The position numbers and the translations under genes are program-made. A stretch of 64,000 nucleotides of DNA from an uncultured Clostridia bacterium (GTDB lineage: Bacteria > Bacillota > Clostridia > Oscillospirales > Acutalibacteraceae). Shown piece after piece: positions 42,539-51,731 of this stretch (the first letter of the stretch is position 1; every line of letters begins with the position of its first letter). Location of the stretch: NCBI GenBank assembly GCA_947630285.1, contig CANRHD010000007.1, positions 1 through 64,000 on the forward strand. Reading direction: 5' to 3'. Under the pieces are notes generated by a model that was not told the origin of the DNA, did no database searches, and saw only the letters and a program-made list of their open reading frames with translations.

Positions 42539-43065
42539 AGGATTTAAGAAGTGTTATCGAAAAGCTAAAGGCCGACAGAAAAATGCTTTTAATGTTGGTA
42601 CTCGGCGCAGTCGGTGCGGCGCTTATACTTGTTTCCTGCCTTATGGAAAAAAAGCCGGCCGAGGATACCCGGCAAACCGACGCTACGCCCTTTTACGACT
42701 ATGAAAACTCTCTGGAAACACGGCTTAACGAAATTATCTCGCAGATAAACGGTGTAGGCAGGGTAAAGGTTATGGTTACGCTGAAAACGGCGGAGGAAAA
42801 CAAATACGCCTATAACGAGTCCTACCAGTCGAAAAGCGGCGATAATTCGGACGACAAAAAATCCGAGAGCGAATATGTGATTATCGACGGGGAAAAGGGT
42901 GACGAATGTGTTTTGCTGTCCACCGAATTTCCCCAAATACAGGGCGTAATCGTAGTATGCGACGGAGGGGGAAGCAATGTAGTAAAAAACGATATTACCA
43001 ATGCGGTATCGGCATTACTTGACATCAGCACAAACAGCATATCTGTTTTAGAAATGAAAAAATAG
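42535..43065 (+). CDS. spoIIIAG: Stage III sporulation protein AG
   Basis: 176 residues: one N-terminal membrane helix (about 19-37) and a C-terminal ring-building motif domain (ETRLNEIISQINGVGRVKVMVTL). SpoIIIAG forms a large ring in the intermembrane space. It starts with TTG overlapping the spoIIIAF stop, with AGGTGACGG upstream. Confidence 0.94.
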   Translation: MKDLRSVIEKLKADRKMLLMLVLGAVGAALILVSCLMEKKPAEDTRQTDATPFYDYENSLETRLNEIISQINGVGRVKVMVTLKTAEENKYAYNESYQSKSGDNSDDKKSESEYVIIDGEKGDECVLLSTEFPQIQGVIVVCDGGGSNVVKNDITNAVSALLDISTNSISVLEMKK

Positions 43066-43077
43066 GAGGATTTATCT

Positions 43078-43608
43078 ATGGATTTAAACAAAAAGAGAAA
43101 AAGGGTGATTTTTTCGGGCCTGGTAATAGCTCTGGCAACGGCAATGTATATTAATTGGTACTACACAAGGCCGGCGTCAACGGAAAAATTAAACTCTCAG
43201 CAGACGGTTACGGAAAGCCGTGCGGCGCTGGGCGATGCGCAGTATGTAAACGCAACCGTAAAAAGCAGTGAATTTTCCGAGGCCCAGTTAAAGCGCTCAC
43301 AGCTTCAGGACGAGGTTAAGAAAAATTACGAGAGCGTTATCGAAAATAAACAGGCAGATGAGGAAAGCAAAAATGTCGCAAGAGAAAATTTGGAAAAATT
43401 GAATAAAAAAATTATGCTCCAGGGTGAAATTGAAACAATAATTAAGTCAAAAACGGGGAAAAATGTATTTGTAACAATAGGAGATACTGTCGAAGTAATA
43501 GTCGAAAAAAACACGCTCAACAACGATATTGTATTGCAAATAGAAGATATTGTAACAAAAAAAGCGGATATTCCCACGGAAAAAATTACAATCATTGAGG
43601 CTAAGTAG
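43078..43608 (+). CDS. spoIIIAH: Stage III sporulation protein AH
   Basis: 176 residues: one membrane helix (about 10-25) and an extracytoplasmic ring-forming domain that binds forespore SpoIIQ in Bacillus. SpoIIQ is not in the window. It is the last gene of the complete operon; the start has AGGAGG. Confidence 0.94.
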   Translation: MDLNKKRKRVIFSGLVIALATAMYINWYYTRPASTEKLNSQQTVTESRAALGDAQYVNATVKSSEFSEAQLKRSQLQDEVKKNYESVIENKQADEESKNVARENLEKLNKKIMLQGEIETIIKSKTGKNVFVTIGDTVEVIVEKNTLNNDIVLQIEDIVTKKADIPTEKITIIEAK

Positions 43609-43636
43609 TTGTTTATTTTAAAATTTGTGATATAAT
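43609..43636 (+). promoter_or_regulatory. Extended -10 promoter of the asp23-nusB run
   Basis: TTGTTT (43609-43614), a 16-nt spacer, and TATAAT (43631-43636) with extended TGA. It begins immediately after the spoIIIAH stop and would separate vegetative genes from the sporulation operon. Confidence 0.65.
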
Positions 43637-43662
43637 AATAGGAAAGAAAGGTGGTCTTTCCT

Positions 43663-44025
43663 ATGAGCATGGCAGAAAATACTCAGCAAGATACGCTTAT
43701 TATTTCAGACGAGGTTATAGCTTCTATTGCTGCAAAGGCCGTCGGCGAGGTTGACGGCTTCGGTTCGTTTTCAAACCGGGCGTTTGATGTTATATCACAG
43801 GCAATACCGGCTGCGGCCAATGTAAAGCCCATTAAGGTGTCGTGCAACGACAACGATATACAAATCCAAATGTATATCAATGTTAAGCAGGGCAACAATG
43901 CGCAGGCTGTGAGCGCTGCGGTGCAAAGGGCTGTAAAAAGTGCGGTGCAGAGCATGACCGGGAAGGTCGTTTCCAAGGTTAATGTTTGCGTTTACGGAAT
44001 TGATTTTGCGAACCTGGAGAATTGA
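43663..44025 (+). CDS. Asp23/Gls24 family protein (YloU-like)
   Basis: 120 residues with the Asp23/Gls24 pattern: ISDEVIASIAAKAVGEVDGF, IQIQMYINVKQGNNA, and VNVCVYGIDFAN. These small proteins are tied to envelope homeostasis in Gram-positives; the biochemical role is unclear. I start at ATG 43663, 8 nt after AAGGTGG, rather than the codon at 43651. Location before nusB is conserved in many Firmicutes. Confidence 0.9.
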   Translation: MSMAENTQQDTLIISDEVIASIAAKAVGEVDGFGSFSNRAFDVISQAIPAAANVKPIKVSCNDNDIQIQMYINVKQGNNAQAVSAAVQRAVKSAVQSMTGKVVSKVNVCVYGIDFANLEN

Positions 44026-44096
44026 ACTGATTTTATTTTAAAGTTTGGCTCTCCGTGCATTTTCAGGGGAGCTTAATTTTTCGGAAGGGGAAGGAA

Positions 44097-44504
44097 ATGA
44101 CAAGAACAGAAGAAAGAGAACAGGCGTTTGTTATCGTTTTTGAAAAGGCGTTTAACAACGAGGTGGATGTGGACGATTTAATTTCCTATGCTAAGGAGGT
44201 TGAGGTTTTCTCAGAATCGCTGTTTTCCGAGAGCCTTGCGAAATCGGTTTTTGAGAACATCGACCCCATAGACGAGGTAATCGAGAGATATTCAATAGGC
44301 TGGAAAAAAGAGCGTTTGCCCAAGGTATCGCTTTCAATTTTAAGGCTTGCGCTTTGCGAGATAATGTTTGTTGACTCTATTCCCGAAAGCGTGTCCGTAA
44401 ACGAAGCGGTTGAGCTTGCCAAAAAATATGCGACCGAGTCCGACGCCTCGTTTATCAACGGACTGCTCGGCTCGTATTTAAGAGGTTTGCCCCAAAATGT
44501 GTAA
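44097..44504 (+). CDS. nusB: Transcription antitermination factor NusB
   Basis: 135 residues, all helical. REQAFVIVFEKAF at the N-terminus and VSLSILRLALCEIMF, SVNEAVELAKKYATESDASFING-type motifs are typical of NusB (quoted in part). It binds boxA RNA with NusE during rRNA transcription. ATG 44097 follows GGGGAAGGA; the longer frame from 44055 lacks a site. It overlaps the next gene by 8 bp. Confidence 0.93.
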   Translation: MTRTEEREQAFVIVFEKAFNNEVDVDDLISYAKEVEVFSESLFSESLAKSVFENIDPIDEVIERYSIGWKKERLPKVSLSILRLALCEIMFVDSIPESVSVNEAVELAKKYATESDASFINGLLGSYLRGLPQNV

Positions 44505-45432
44505 ATGCCTCGGAATAGATACGAGTAACTATACAACTTCGGCGGCCTTGTATGACGGCGCCGGCGGCATTATAAAAAGCAAAAAAATGCCGCTTCCGGT
44601 CAAACCGGGTGAAAAGGGTCTGCGTCAGAGCGATGCGGTCTTTCATCACACCGCCCGTCTGCCGCAGGTGATAAATTCGCTTTTTAATGACAATATCGGC
44701 AGTGTTGAAGCTGTCGGGGTATCCAATGCCCCGACGGCGGAGCAGGGTTCTTATATGCCCTGCTTCCTTGCAGGCGTTTCGGTTGCAAAGTCCGTATCTG
44801 AAATACTTAAAATACCTTATTTTGAATTTTCGCATCAGGCCGGCCATATAGCCGCCGTTATAGCTTCGACTAAACGCTTTGAGCTTTTGGAGAGGGAATT
44901 TATCGCTCTTCATCTTTCCGGCGGAACCACGCAGGCCCTGCTCGTAAAGCCCGACAGGGATAAAATTTTCAACATAAAGCTTGCCGCCGCTTCGCTTGAT
45001 TTAAAGGCGGGACAAGTTATCGACAGGGCAGGTGTAATGCTGGGGCTCGGCTTCCCCTGCGGCGCAGAGCTTGACAGGCTCTCTTTAAGCTCCGACAGGG
45101 AGTTTAAAATAAAACCCTCCGTAAGGGGCGCAGACTGCTCTCTTTCGGGCATAGAAAATAAATTTAAGCAAATGTTTGAAAACGGCGAAAGCAGGGAGGA
45201 TATTGCTAAGTTTACCGTTATGAGCGTAACGGCGGCGGTTGACGCAATGCTGACGGCGGTTTTAAAAGAAAAAAGCGGTCTTCCGGTTCTGTTTTCGGGC
45301 GGAGTGTCCTCAAATACGCTTATGAGAAGCCGCTTTGCCGAAAAATACGACTGCATATTCGCCGCTCCCGAATACTCTGCGGACAACGCCGCAGGAACGG
45401 CATTTTTAACGCATTTGAAAAGCAAGGGTTAA
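44497..45432 (+). CDS. TsaD/Kae1-like paralog (peptidase M22 family)
   Basis: 311 residues with the ASKHA-fold pattern of TsaD: GIDTSNYTTSAAL, the metal-binding HQAGH (HxxxH), HLSGGTTQALLV, and GGVSSN near the C-terminus. TsaD makes the t6A modification of tRNA. This protein is shorter and more diverged than true TsaD, and its position between nusB and xseA suggests a second, paralogous family found in Clostridia. Whether it modifies tRNA is unknown. Confidence 0.8.
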   Translation: MCKCLGIDTSNYTTSAALYDGAGGIIKSKKMPLPVKPGEKGLRQSDAVFHHTARLPQVINSLFNDNIGSVEAVGVSNAPTAEQGSYMPCFLAGVSVAKSVSEILKIPYFEFSHQAGHIAAVIASTKRFELLEREFIALHLSGGTTQALLVKPDRDKIFNIKLAAASLDLKAGQVIDRAGVMLGLGFPCGAELDRLSLSSDREFKIKPSVRGADCSLSGIENKFKQMFENGESREDIAKFTVMSVTAAVDAMLTAVLKEKSGLPVLFSGGVSSNTLMRSRFAEKYDCIFAAPEYSADNAAGTAFLTHLKSKG

Positions 45433-45434
45433 TT

Positions 45435-46643
45435 ATGGTAGATGTAAATCCCGTAGTTTTAACGGTTACACAATTAAACAGGTATGTTAAGTCCGTTATT
45501 GATTCGGACTATAACCTCAACTGCATTTTTCTGACTGCCGAGCTATCAAATTTTGTCAGTAATTTAAGAAGCGGCCATATGTACTTTACCCTGAAAGACG
45601 AAAACTGCGCCGTAAAAGCGGTTATGTTCAGGAACAACGCCGCAAGGCTCAAATTTGAGCCCTTTGACGGTATGAATGTAATAATCAGGGGCAGGGTTTC
45701 CGTCTTTGAAACGACGGGGCAGTACCAGGTGTATGTTGACGATATGCAGCCCGACGGCGTGGGCGCTCTGGCAATGAGCTTTGAACAGCTTAGGGACAGG
45801 CTTGAAAAGGAGGGGCTTTTTGACGCCTCCCACAAAAAGCCTATACCGAAGTTCCCCGAACGGGTGGGCGTTATAACCTCGCCGACGGGTGCGGCCGTTC
45901 AGGATATAATCAAAATATTAAACAGGCGCTTTAAGTGCGCCGAGGTCGTGTTTTATCCGGCTCAGGTTCAGGGCGAGGAGGCGGTCGGACAACTGATTGA
46001 GGGCATCAGGTACATGGACGCCCAAAACGCCGCAGATGTAATTATAATCGGCAGGGGCGGAGGCTCTATGGAGGATTTATGGGCGTTTAACAGCGAGGCT
46101 CTTGCCCGTGAGGTGTATAATTGCAAAATTCCGATTATTTCCGCCGTGGGACACGAAACGGATTTTACCATTATAGATTTTGCCGCAGATTTAAGGGCGG
46201 CTACACCGTCTGCGGCGGCGGAGCTTGCCGTACCCGATTCCTCGGAGCAGAAGGCTTACATAAATAAGCTTTGCTCTTCGCTTAAAAACAGCATTGCGGC
46301 AATGCTGAACAGCCGGAGGGAAAAGCTTGATTTCATAACGGACAGGTCTTTCCTCGGCAAACCCGAAGCTTTAATTGCCAACGAAAGATTAATACTTGAT
46401 AAATATTCATATTCTTTGTATAATTTAGAAGACAATCTGTTTAAGCTCAGAAGGGCGGAGTTCGCCGCTCTGGCTTCAAAGCTCAACGCTTTAAGTCCTT
46501 TAAATGTGCTTGCAAGGGGATACAGCGTTGCGTATAAAGATGAAAAAATAATCAAATCCGCAGGCGAAATAAACATAAAAGATGAGCTGAAAATATGCTT
46601 TAACGACGGCGCCGTTGTTTGCGATGTTAAGGAGAAAATATGA
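45435..46643 (+). CDS. xseA: Exodeoxyribonuclease VII large subunit
   Basis: 402 residues: N-terminal OB-fold (LTAELSNFVSNLRSGHMYF), catalytic domain with RVGVITSPTGAAVQDI, IIGRGGGSMEDLWAFN and SAVGHETDFTI, and a C-terminal coiled region. ExoVII degrades single-stranded DNA from both ends. It overlaps xseB by 4 bp. Confidence 0.96.
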   Translation: MVDVNPVVLTVTQLNRYVKSVIDSDYNLNCIFLTAELSNFVSNLRSGHMYFTLKDENCAVKAVMFRNNAARLKFEPFDGMNVIIRGRVSVFETTGQYQVYVDDMQPDGVGALAMSFEQLRDRLEKEGLFDASHKKPIPKFPERVGVITSPTGAAVQDIIKILNRRFKCAEVVFYPAQVQGEEAVGQLIEGIRYMDAQNAADVIIIGRGGGSMEDLWAFNSEALAREVYNCKIPIISAVGHETDFTIIDFAADLRAATPSAAAELAVPDSSEQKAYINKLCSSLKNSIAAMLNSRREKLDFITDRSFLGKPEALIANERLILDKYSYSLYNLEDNLFKLRRAEFAALASKLNALSPLNVLARGYSVAYKDEKIIKSAGEINIKDELKICFNDGAVVCDVKEKI

Positions 46644-46834
46644 AAGAATTAACCTATGAACAGGCTCTAAAGGAGCTTGAAAAAACCGTTGAAGCGCTTG
46701 AAAACGGGGAGGCTTCGCTCGACGAGTCCATCGCCCTTTTTGAAAAGGGTATCGAGCTTGCCGATTACTGCAATACAAAGCTTAATGTTGCACAGCAGAA
46801 GTTTACGGAGCTTTCAAGCAAAAAACAGGGGTGA
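46640..46834 (+). CDS. xseB: Exodeoxyribonuclease VII small subunit
   Basis: 64 residues, helical, with LTYEQALKELEKTVEALENG and SLDESIALFEKG, matching XseB. Several copies bind one XseA. It overlaps both xseA and the start region of the prenyl synthase gene. Confidence 0.95.
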   Translation: MKELTYEQALKELEKTVEALENGEASLDESIALFEKGIELADYCNTKLNVAQQKFTELSSKKQG

Positions 46835-46839
46835 ATAAA

Positions 46840-47724
46840 TTGAGCGAAAAATACGATGTGCCCAAGTACATTGAGCTTATAAACTCAAAGCTTTCCGAGA
46901 TGCTTTACAGCGTCAACGACGGGCAGGATTATATAATAAAGGCCATGGATTACAGCCTTTCAAACGGCGGAAAAAGGATAAGACCCGTATTGACTCTTGA
47001 ATTTTGCAGGGCCTGCGGAGGAAACGCCGAGGACGCCCTGAACCTTGCCTGCTCGATAGAAATGATACACACCTATTCGCTCATACACGACGATTTGCCG
47101 TGTATGGACAATGACGATTTCAGACGGGGCAAGCCCTCCTGCCATAAGGCTTACGGCGAGGAATACGCCCTGCTTGCCGGCGACGGTCTGCTGACGCTTG
47201 CCTTTGAAACCGCCCTTAAAAGCGAAAATGTTAAACAGGAAAATTTAATTAAAGCCGTAAAAACGCTTGCAAACCTTGCCGGCGTTGCCGGTATGGTCGG
47301 CGGTCAGGTTCTTGACTTGCAGTCGGAGAACTGCGAACCGTCGCTTGAAAAACTGCAAACCATCGACAGGCTGAAAACGGGCGCTTTAATTAAGGCGGCG
47401 GCTTTATTGGGCTGTTACGCTTCAAACCGTGCCGATGAAAAAATGCTTGCCGCGGCGGAGAAATACTCGGAGTGCATCGGCTCCGCTTTCCAGATAGTTG
47501 ACGACATACTCGATGTTACAAGCACATCGGAGGTACTCGGCAAGCCTGTTGGCAGTGATGAAAAGAACAATAAAATGACTTATGTTTCTCTTATGGGCAT
47601 AGAAAATTCCGAAAAAGAAGCGCAGAGGCTTACAGACGAGGCTGTAAATGCGCTTGAATGTTTCGGAAGCGACGGCGAACTTTTAAAAGAGCTTGCCCTA
47701 TCCCTGGCAAAGAGAAAAAACTGA
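46840..47724 (+). CDS. ispA: Farnesyl/geranylgeranyl diphosphate synthase
   Basis: 294 residues. It has the two aspartate-rich motifs of trans-prenyl synthases, DDLPCMDNDD (first) and DDILDVT (second), plus GGKRIRP. It condenses isopentenyl diphosphate with allylic diphosphates, supplying precursors for undecaprenyl phosphate and quinone-like lipids. I prefer the TTG at 46840 because AGGGGTGA sits 5 nt before it; GTG 46831 overlaps that site. dxs lies directly downstream. Confidence 0.92.
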   Translation: MSEKYDVPKYIELINSKLSEMLYSVNDGQDYIIKAMDYSLSNGGKRIRPVLTLEFCRACGGNAEDALNLACSIEMIHTYSLIHDDLPCMDNDDFRRGKPSCHKAYGEEYALLAGDGLLTLAFETALKSENVKQENLIKAVKTLANLAGVAGMVGGQVLDLQSENCEPSLEKLQTIDRLKTGALIKAAALLGCYASNRADEKMLAAAEKYSECIGSAFQIVDDILDVTSTSEVLGKPVGSDEKNNKMTYVSLMGIENSEKEAQRLTDEAVNALECFGSDGELLKELALSLAKRKN

Positions 47725-47739
47725 TTATCGGAGCAAAAA

Positions 47740-49590
47740 ATGAAGTACTTGGACAAAATCAATTCCCCGAGCGATGTCAAAAAACTTGATAAAAAAGATT
47801 TGCCCGAGCTGGCTAAGGAATGCAGGGAGGTACTCATTGAAACCGTTTCCAAAAACGGCGGTCACCTTGCGTCCAATTTGGGCGTAGTTGAGCTTACCAT
47901 AGCGCTTCACCGTGTCTTTTGCTCTCCCAAGGATAAAATAATCTGGGATGTCGGCCACCAGTGCTACACCCACAAGCTTTTGACCGGCAGGTATAACGAG
48001 TTTTCCACAATTCGTACCGAAAACGGTCTTTCCGGCTTCACAAAGCCCGACGAGAGCGAACACGATTTGTTTTACAGCGGCCATTCAAGCGTTTCGATTT
48101 CCCAGGCTCTGGGTCTTGCAACCGCAAACAGCCTGAAAAACGAAAAGAACACGACCGTAGCAGTCATCGGCGACGGGGCGTTTACGGGCGGTCTTGCTTA
48201 CGAGGCGCTTAACAACGCCGGCAGAGTGGGTAAAAGGCTTATAGTAATTTTAAACGACAACGAGATGTCGATTTCAAAAAATGTCGGCTCTGTCGCAAGG
48301 TACCTTGCCGTTATCCGCTCCTCGCCGAGGTATTATAAATTAAAGGAAAACACCGAAAAAGCGCTTAACAAAATACCTCTTGTCGGCGCAGGCCTTTCCG
48401 AGCTTGTATATAAGCTTAAAACAAGGCTTAAAAATATGATATACAAAAGCACATTTTTCGAGGACCTCGGCTTTCGCTATATGGGTCCTATCGACGGCCA
48501 TAACATAGATCAGCTTTGCGAGGCTCTCGAAAGCGCAAAAATGATTAAGGATATGCCCGTATTGCTCCATATAAATACAATTAAGGGTAAGGGCTACGAT
48601 TTTGCCGAAAAGGACCCGAGCGAATTTCACGGCGTTTCAAAATTCAATATAAACACCGGCGAACCCATTTATTCGGGGAAGAATTTTTCCTCGGAATTCG
48701 GCAGGCTTATCTGCGATATGGCTCACAACGACAAACGCATCTGCGCCGTTACTGCGGCAATGGCTCTGGGAACGGGGCTCAATGATTTCAGCCTTAATTT
48801 CCCCGAAAGATTTTTTGATGTCGGTATTGCGGAGGAACACGCCGTAACCTTTTGCGCCGGTCTTGCCAAGGGCGGTATGCTTCCCGTATTTTCGGTCTAT
48901 TCGACCTTTTTACAGCGCTGTTTTGACCAGGTCGTGCACGACGGCACCATGCAGAATTTACATATGATTTTGGCCATTGACAGGGCAGGGTTTGTCGGCG
49001 AGGACGGCGTTTCCCACCAGGGAATTTTAGACGCTTCGTTCTTAAACAGTATTCCCGGCATAACCGTTTTTTCGCCCACAACCTATGAGGGTCTGCGGCA
49101 GTGCCTTGTCAGGGCCGCTTACCATACGCAGGGCGTTGTCGCCGTAAGGTATCCGAGGGGCGAGGAAAAGCCCATACCTGAAAACATTGTCAATGTATCC
49201 GAAAATTACGATATTTACGGAAATATAAAAGCGAAAAATTATATAGTTACATACGGCAGGATTTTTTCGCACGCCTGCACGGCAAGGGATTTGTTAATCA
49301 AGGACGGCAGGGATTTTTCCGTGATAAGGCTTAACAGAATTAAACCCATTGACAGACAGGCCGTCGGGCAGACGCTCGGTTCGGAGAACATATACTTCTT
49401 TGAAGAGGGGATTAAAAACGGCGGCATAGGCGAAACATTCGGCGAACTGCTTGCCGAAAGCTCTTATAAGGGCAATTACAGGCTCACCGCCGTTGACAAT
49501 CATTTTGTGCGCCACGCTCCGGTTTCAAAGCTGTACGAGGAGTATATGCTTGACGCCGACGGAATGTATAAAATTTGTACGGAGAAATAA
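47740..49590 (+). CDS. dxs: 1-deoxy-D-xylulose-5-phosphate synthase
   Basis: 616 residues. The thiamine-diphosphate enzyme signatures are present: GHQCYTHKLLTGR, the cofactor motif GDGAFTGGLAYEALNNAG, and the C-terminal transketolase part DVGIAEEHAVTF and HDGTMQN. It makes DXP from pyruvate and glyceraldehyde 3-phosphate, the first step of the MEP isoprenoid pathway, which feeds the prenyl synthase just upstream. Length is typical. Confidence 0.96.
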   Translation: MKYLDKINSPSDVKKLDKKDLPELAKECREVLIETVSKNGGHLASNLGVVELTIALHRVFCSPKDKIIWDVGHQCYTHKLLTGRYNEFSTIRTENGLSGFTKPDESEHDLFYSGHSSVSISQALGLATANSLKNEKNTTVAVIGDGAFTGGLAYEALNNAGRVGKRLIVILNDNEMSISKNVGSVARYLAVIRSSPRYYKLKENTEKALNKIPLVGAGLSELVYKLKTRLKNMIYKSTFFEDLGFRYMGPIDGHNIDQLCEALESAKMIKDMPVLLHINTIKGKGYDFAEKDPSEFHGVSKFNINTGEPIYSGKNFSSEFGRLICDMAHNDKRICAVTAAMALGTGLNDFSLNFPERFFDVGIAEEHAVTFCAGLAKGGMLPVFSVYSTFLQRCFDQVVHDGTMQNLHMILAIDRAGFVGEDGVSHQGILDASFLNSIPGITVFSPTTYEGLRQCLVRAAYHTQGVVAVRYPRGEEKPIPENIVNVSENYDIYGNIKAKNYIVTYGRIFSHACTARDLLIKDGRDFSVIRLNRIKPIDRQAVGQTLGSENIYFFEEGIKNGGIGETFGELLAESSYKGNYRLTAVDNHFVRHAPVSKLYEEYMLDADGMYKICTEK

Positions 49591-49593
49591 CTT

Positions 49594-50400
49594 ATGGCTT
49601 CAGACGGCAAAAGACTTGATTTATATATGTTTGAAAACGGCCTGTGCGATTCAAGGTCGAAGGCCGGGGCAATTATAATGTCGGGTCAGGTATTCGTAAA
49701 CGGTCAAAAGGTCACAAAGGCCGGGTACGCTCTTAAAAGCGGCGACAAGGTTGAATTAAAGGGCGGTAAGCTTCCCTTTGTCAGCAGGGGCGGCCTTAAG
49801 CTTGACAAGGCGATTAAATCCTTCGGCATAGAGCTTGACGGCAGGGTGTGTATGGATATAGGCGCTTCGACCGGCGGCTTTACCGACTGTATGCTTCAAA
49901 ACAACGCCAAAAAGGTCTACTGCGTAGATGTGGGCTACGGCCAGCTTGCATGGAAGCTCAGAACCGATGAACGGGTCGTAAATATGGAGCGCACCAATTT
50001 CCGTTATATAAAGCCCGAGGATATAGGTGAAAAGCTTGATTTTGCAAGCGTCGATGTTTCGTTTATTTCACTTAAAATTATCCTGCCCGTACTTTACGGC
50101 TTAATGAGTGACTGCGCCTGCGCCGTCTGCCTTATCAAGCCGCAGTTTGAGGCAGGTAAGGACAAGGTCGGCAAAAAAGGCGTTGTAAGGGATATTGAAA
50201 CACATAAGCAGGTTGTGGAGGATATACTCAAATTTACATATGAAAACGGATATTCGGTATTAAACCTTGACTTTTCACCCGTTAAGGGCCCCGAGGGTAA
50301 TATTGAATATTTAATGTATATAAAAAAGGAAAAAGAACCCGTTTTTGCGGTCGAAAATTCGGATTTGACAGTGGAAAAATCGCATCGGGAACTAAACTGA
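49594..50400 (+). CDS. tlyA: TlyA-family rRNA 2'-O-methyltransferase
   Basis: 268 residues: an N-terminal S4 RNA-binding domain (RLDLYMFENGLCDSRSKAGA) and an FtsJ-like methyltransferase domain with AdoMet motif DIGASTGGFTDCML, SVDVSFISLK and KPQFEAGK. TlyA in other bacteria methylates 16S and 23S rRNA; the older name hemolysin is misleading. It sits between dxs and nadK, as in many Firmicutes. Confidence 0.93.
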   Translation: MASDGKRLDLYMFENGLCDSRSKAGAIIMSGQVFVNGQKVTKAGYALKSGDKVELKGGKLPFVSRGGLKLDKAIKSFGIELDGRVCMDIGASTGGFTDCMLQNNAKKVYCVDVGYGQLAWKLRTDERVVNMERTNFRYIKPEDIGEKLDFASVDVSFISLKIILPVLYGLMSDCACAVCLIKPQFEAGKDKVGKKGVVRDIETHKQVVEDILKFTYENGYSVLNLDFSPVKGPEGNIEYLMYIKKEKEPVFAVENSDLTVEKSHRELN

Positions 50401-50416
50401 AAGGGCGGTGAATGGT

Positions 50417-51277
50417 TTGAAAATTGCTTTGTTGCCTAATTTGACGAGGAAACATTCAAGAGAGGTTACCGAAAACATCTGCGCTTTTCTTGATAAGAGA
50501 AAGGTCGAATATTTCTTTGAAAAAGAGCTTGACGGCGAATTCGGAGCGGACAGGCGCTACCTCAGCGACGGGGAGCTTCTGCCCTTGTGCGATGCGGCGA
50601 TAGCCATAGGCGGCGACGGCTCGATTATACATGCGGCAAAAAAGGCCTGTAGGTACTCGAAGCCCGTACTCGGGGTCAACGCCGGAAATTTGGCGTTTAT
50701 GTCGGGAATTGAAAAGCATGAGATTGAATTGCTTGACTCCCTTATCAACGGAAATTATACGACCGACAGGCGTATGCTCCTTGCCGTGGCCGTGCTTGAC
50801 GCAGGCGGCAGCCCCATAATGCGGCAGGATTACTGTATCAACGATATAGTGATAGCCAGGGGAGAAATGATAAAGCTTATTAATCTTATTGTTTCCTGCG
50901 ACGGAAAAAGGATAAACAAATATTATGCCGACGGCATTATCGTCTCAACGCCCACGGGCTCTACGGCATATTCTCTTTCCGCCGGCGGTCCGGTGGTAGA
51001 CCCGAGAATAGAAAGCATTTTACTGACGCCGATTTGCACCCATTCGCTGTTTGCACGCTCGCTGATATTCGATTCAAATTCGGAGCTTTCGGTGCAAATT
51101 CCCGAGGACGAGAGCGAAAAAATATGTATCTCCTGCGACGGGGACGATTCGGTAAACATACCCTCCGGCAGTATAATTAAAATTAAAAAATCCGATATTT
51201 ACGCCAATTTTATAAGAATAAAAAACGATTCGTTTATAGATGTGCTTAACAGTAAGCTTGCTCAGAGGAGGGTTTAA
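50417..51277 (+). CDS. nadK: NAD kinase
   Basis: 286 residues from the TTG at 50417. It carries GGDGSIIHAA, GVNAGNLAFM and PTGSTAYSLSAGGPVV, the diagnostic NAD kinase motifs. It phosphorylates NAD to NADP. The TTG follows GGCGGTGA with good spacing; GTG 50408 is the alternative. argR starts 2 bp after the stop. Confidence 0.94.
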   Translation: MKIALLPNLTRKHSREVTENICAFLDKRKVEYFFEKELDGEFGADRRYLSDGELLPLCDAAIAIGGDGSIIHAAKKACRYSKPVLGVNAGNLAFMSGIEKHEIELLDSLINGNYTTDRRMLLAVAVLDAGGSPIMRQDYCINDIVIARGEMIKLINLIVSCDGKRINKYYADGIIVSTPTGSTAYSLSAGGPVVDPRIESILLTPICTHSLFARSLIFDSNSELSVQIPEDESEKICISCDGDDSVNIPSGSIIKIKKSDIYANFIRIKNDSFIDVLNSKLAQRRV

Positions 51278-51279
51278 AA

Positions 51280-51729
51280 ATGAAAAAGAAAAGACACGAA
51301 CTGATTTTAAAGCTGATAAAGGAAAACGAAGTTTCAACCCAGGAGGAGCTTATTGAGCTTTTGCAAAAAAACGGCTTTGTCGTTACGCAGGCAACGGTTT
51401 CAAGGGATATAAACGAACTGCATTTGATTAAGATACAGGGAAAGCACGGGCAAAAATATGCCATTAACGAGCTCAATTCCCAAAACATAAATAAATTTCA
51501 CACCATTTTCGCCCAGTCGGTAATAAGCGTTGCCGTGGGAGGGAACATATGCTGTATCAAATGCTTTGCCGGAACTGCCAATGCGGCGGCCGCAACGGTT
51601 GACGCCCTCAACTACCCGGAGGTTATAGGTACCATTGCAGGCGACGATACGCTTTTTATACTTTTAAAAACAGAGGAGTCCGCAAAAGTATTTAAAAAGA
51701 AGATTGAAGAATTTTTACACGGTGAATAA
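51280..51729 (+). CDS. argR: Arginine repressor ArgR/AhrC
   Basis: 149 residues: N-terminal winged helix (STQEELIELLQKNGF, then VTQATVSRDINELHL) and a C-terminal hexamerisation/arginine-binding domain (GTIAGDDTLFILL). It represses arginine biosynthesis genes and is conserved next to recN in Firmicutes. The start has GAGGAGGG inside the nadK end. Confidence 0.94.
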   Translation: MKKKRHELILKLIKENEVSTQEELIELLQKNGFVVTQATVSRDINELHLIKIQGKHGQKYAINELNSQNINKFHTIFAQSVISVAVGGNICCIKCFAGTANAAAATVDALNYPEVIGTIAGDDTLFILLKTEESAKVFKKKIEEFLHGE

Positions 51730-51731
51730 CA

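Noticed and set aside
49594..50400. Hemolysin
   Set aside because: The S4 plus FtsJ-like domain structure marks an rRNA methyltransferase; the hemolysin name is historical.
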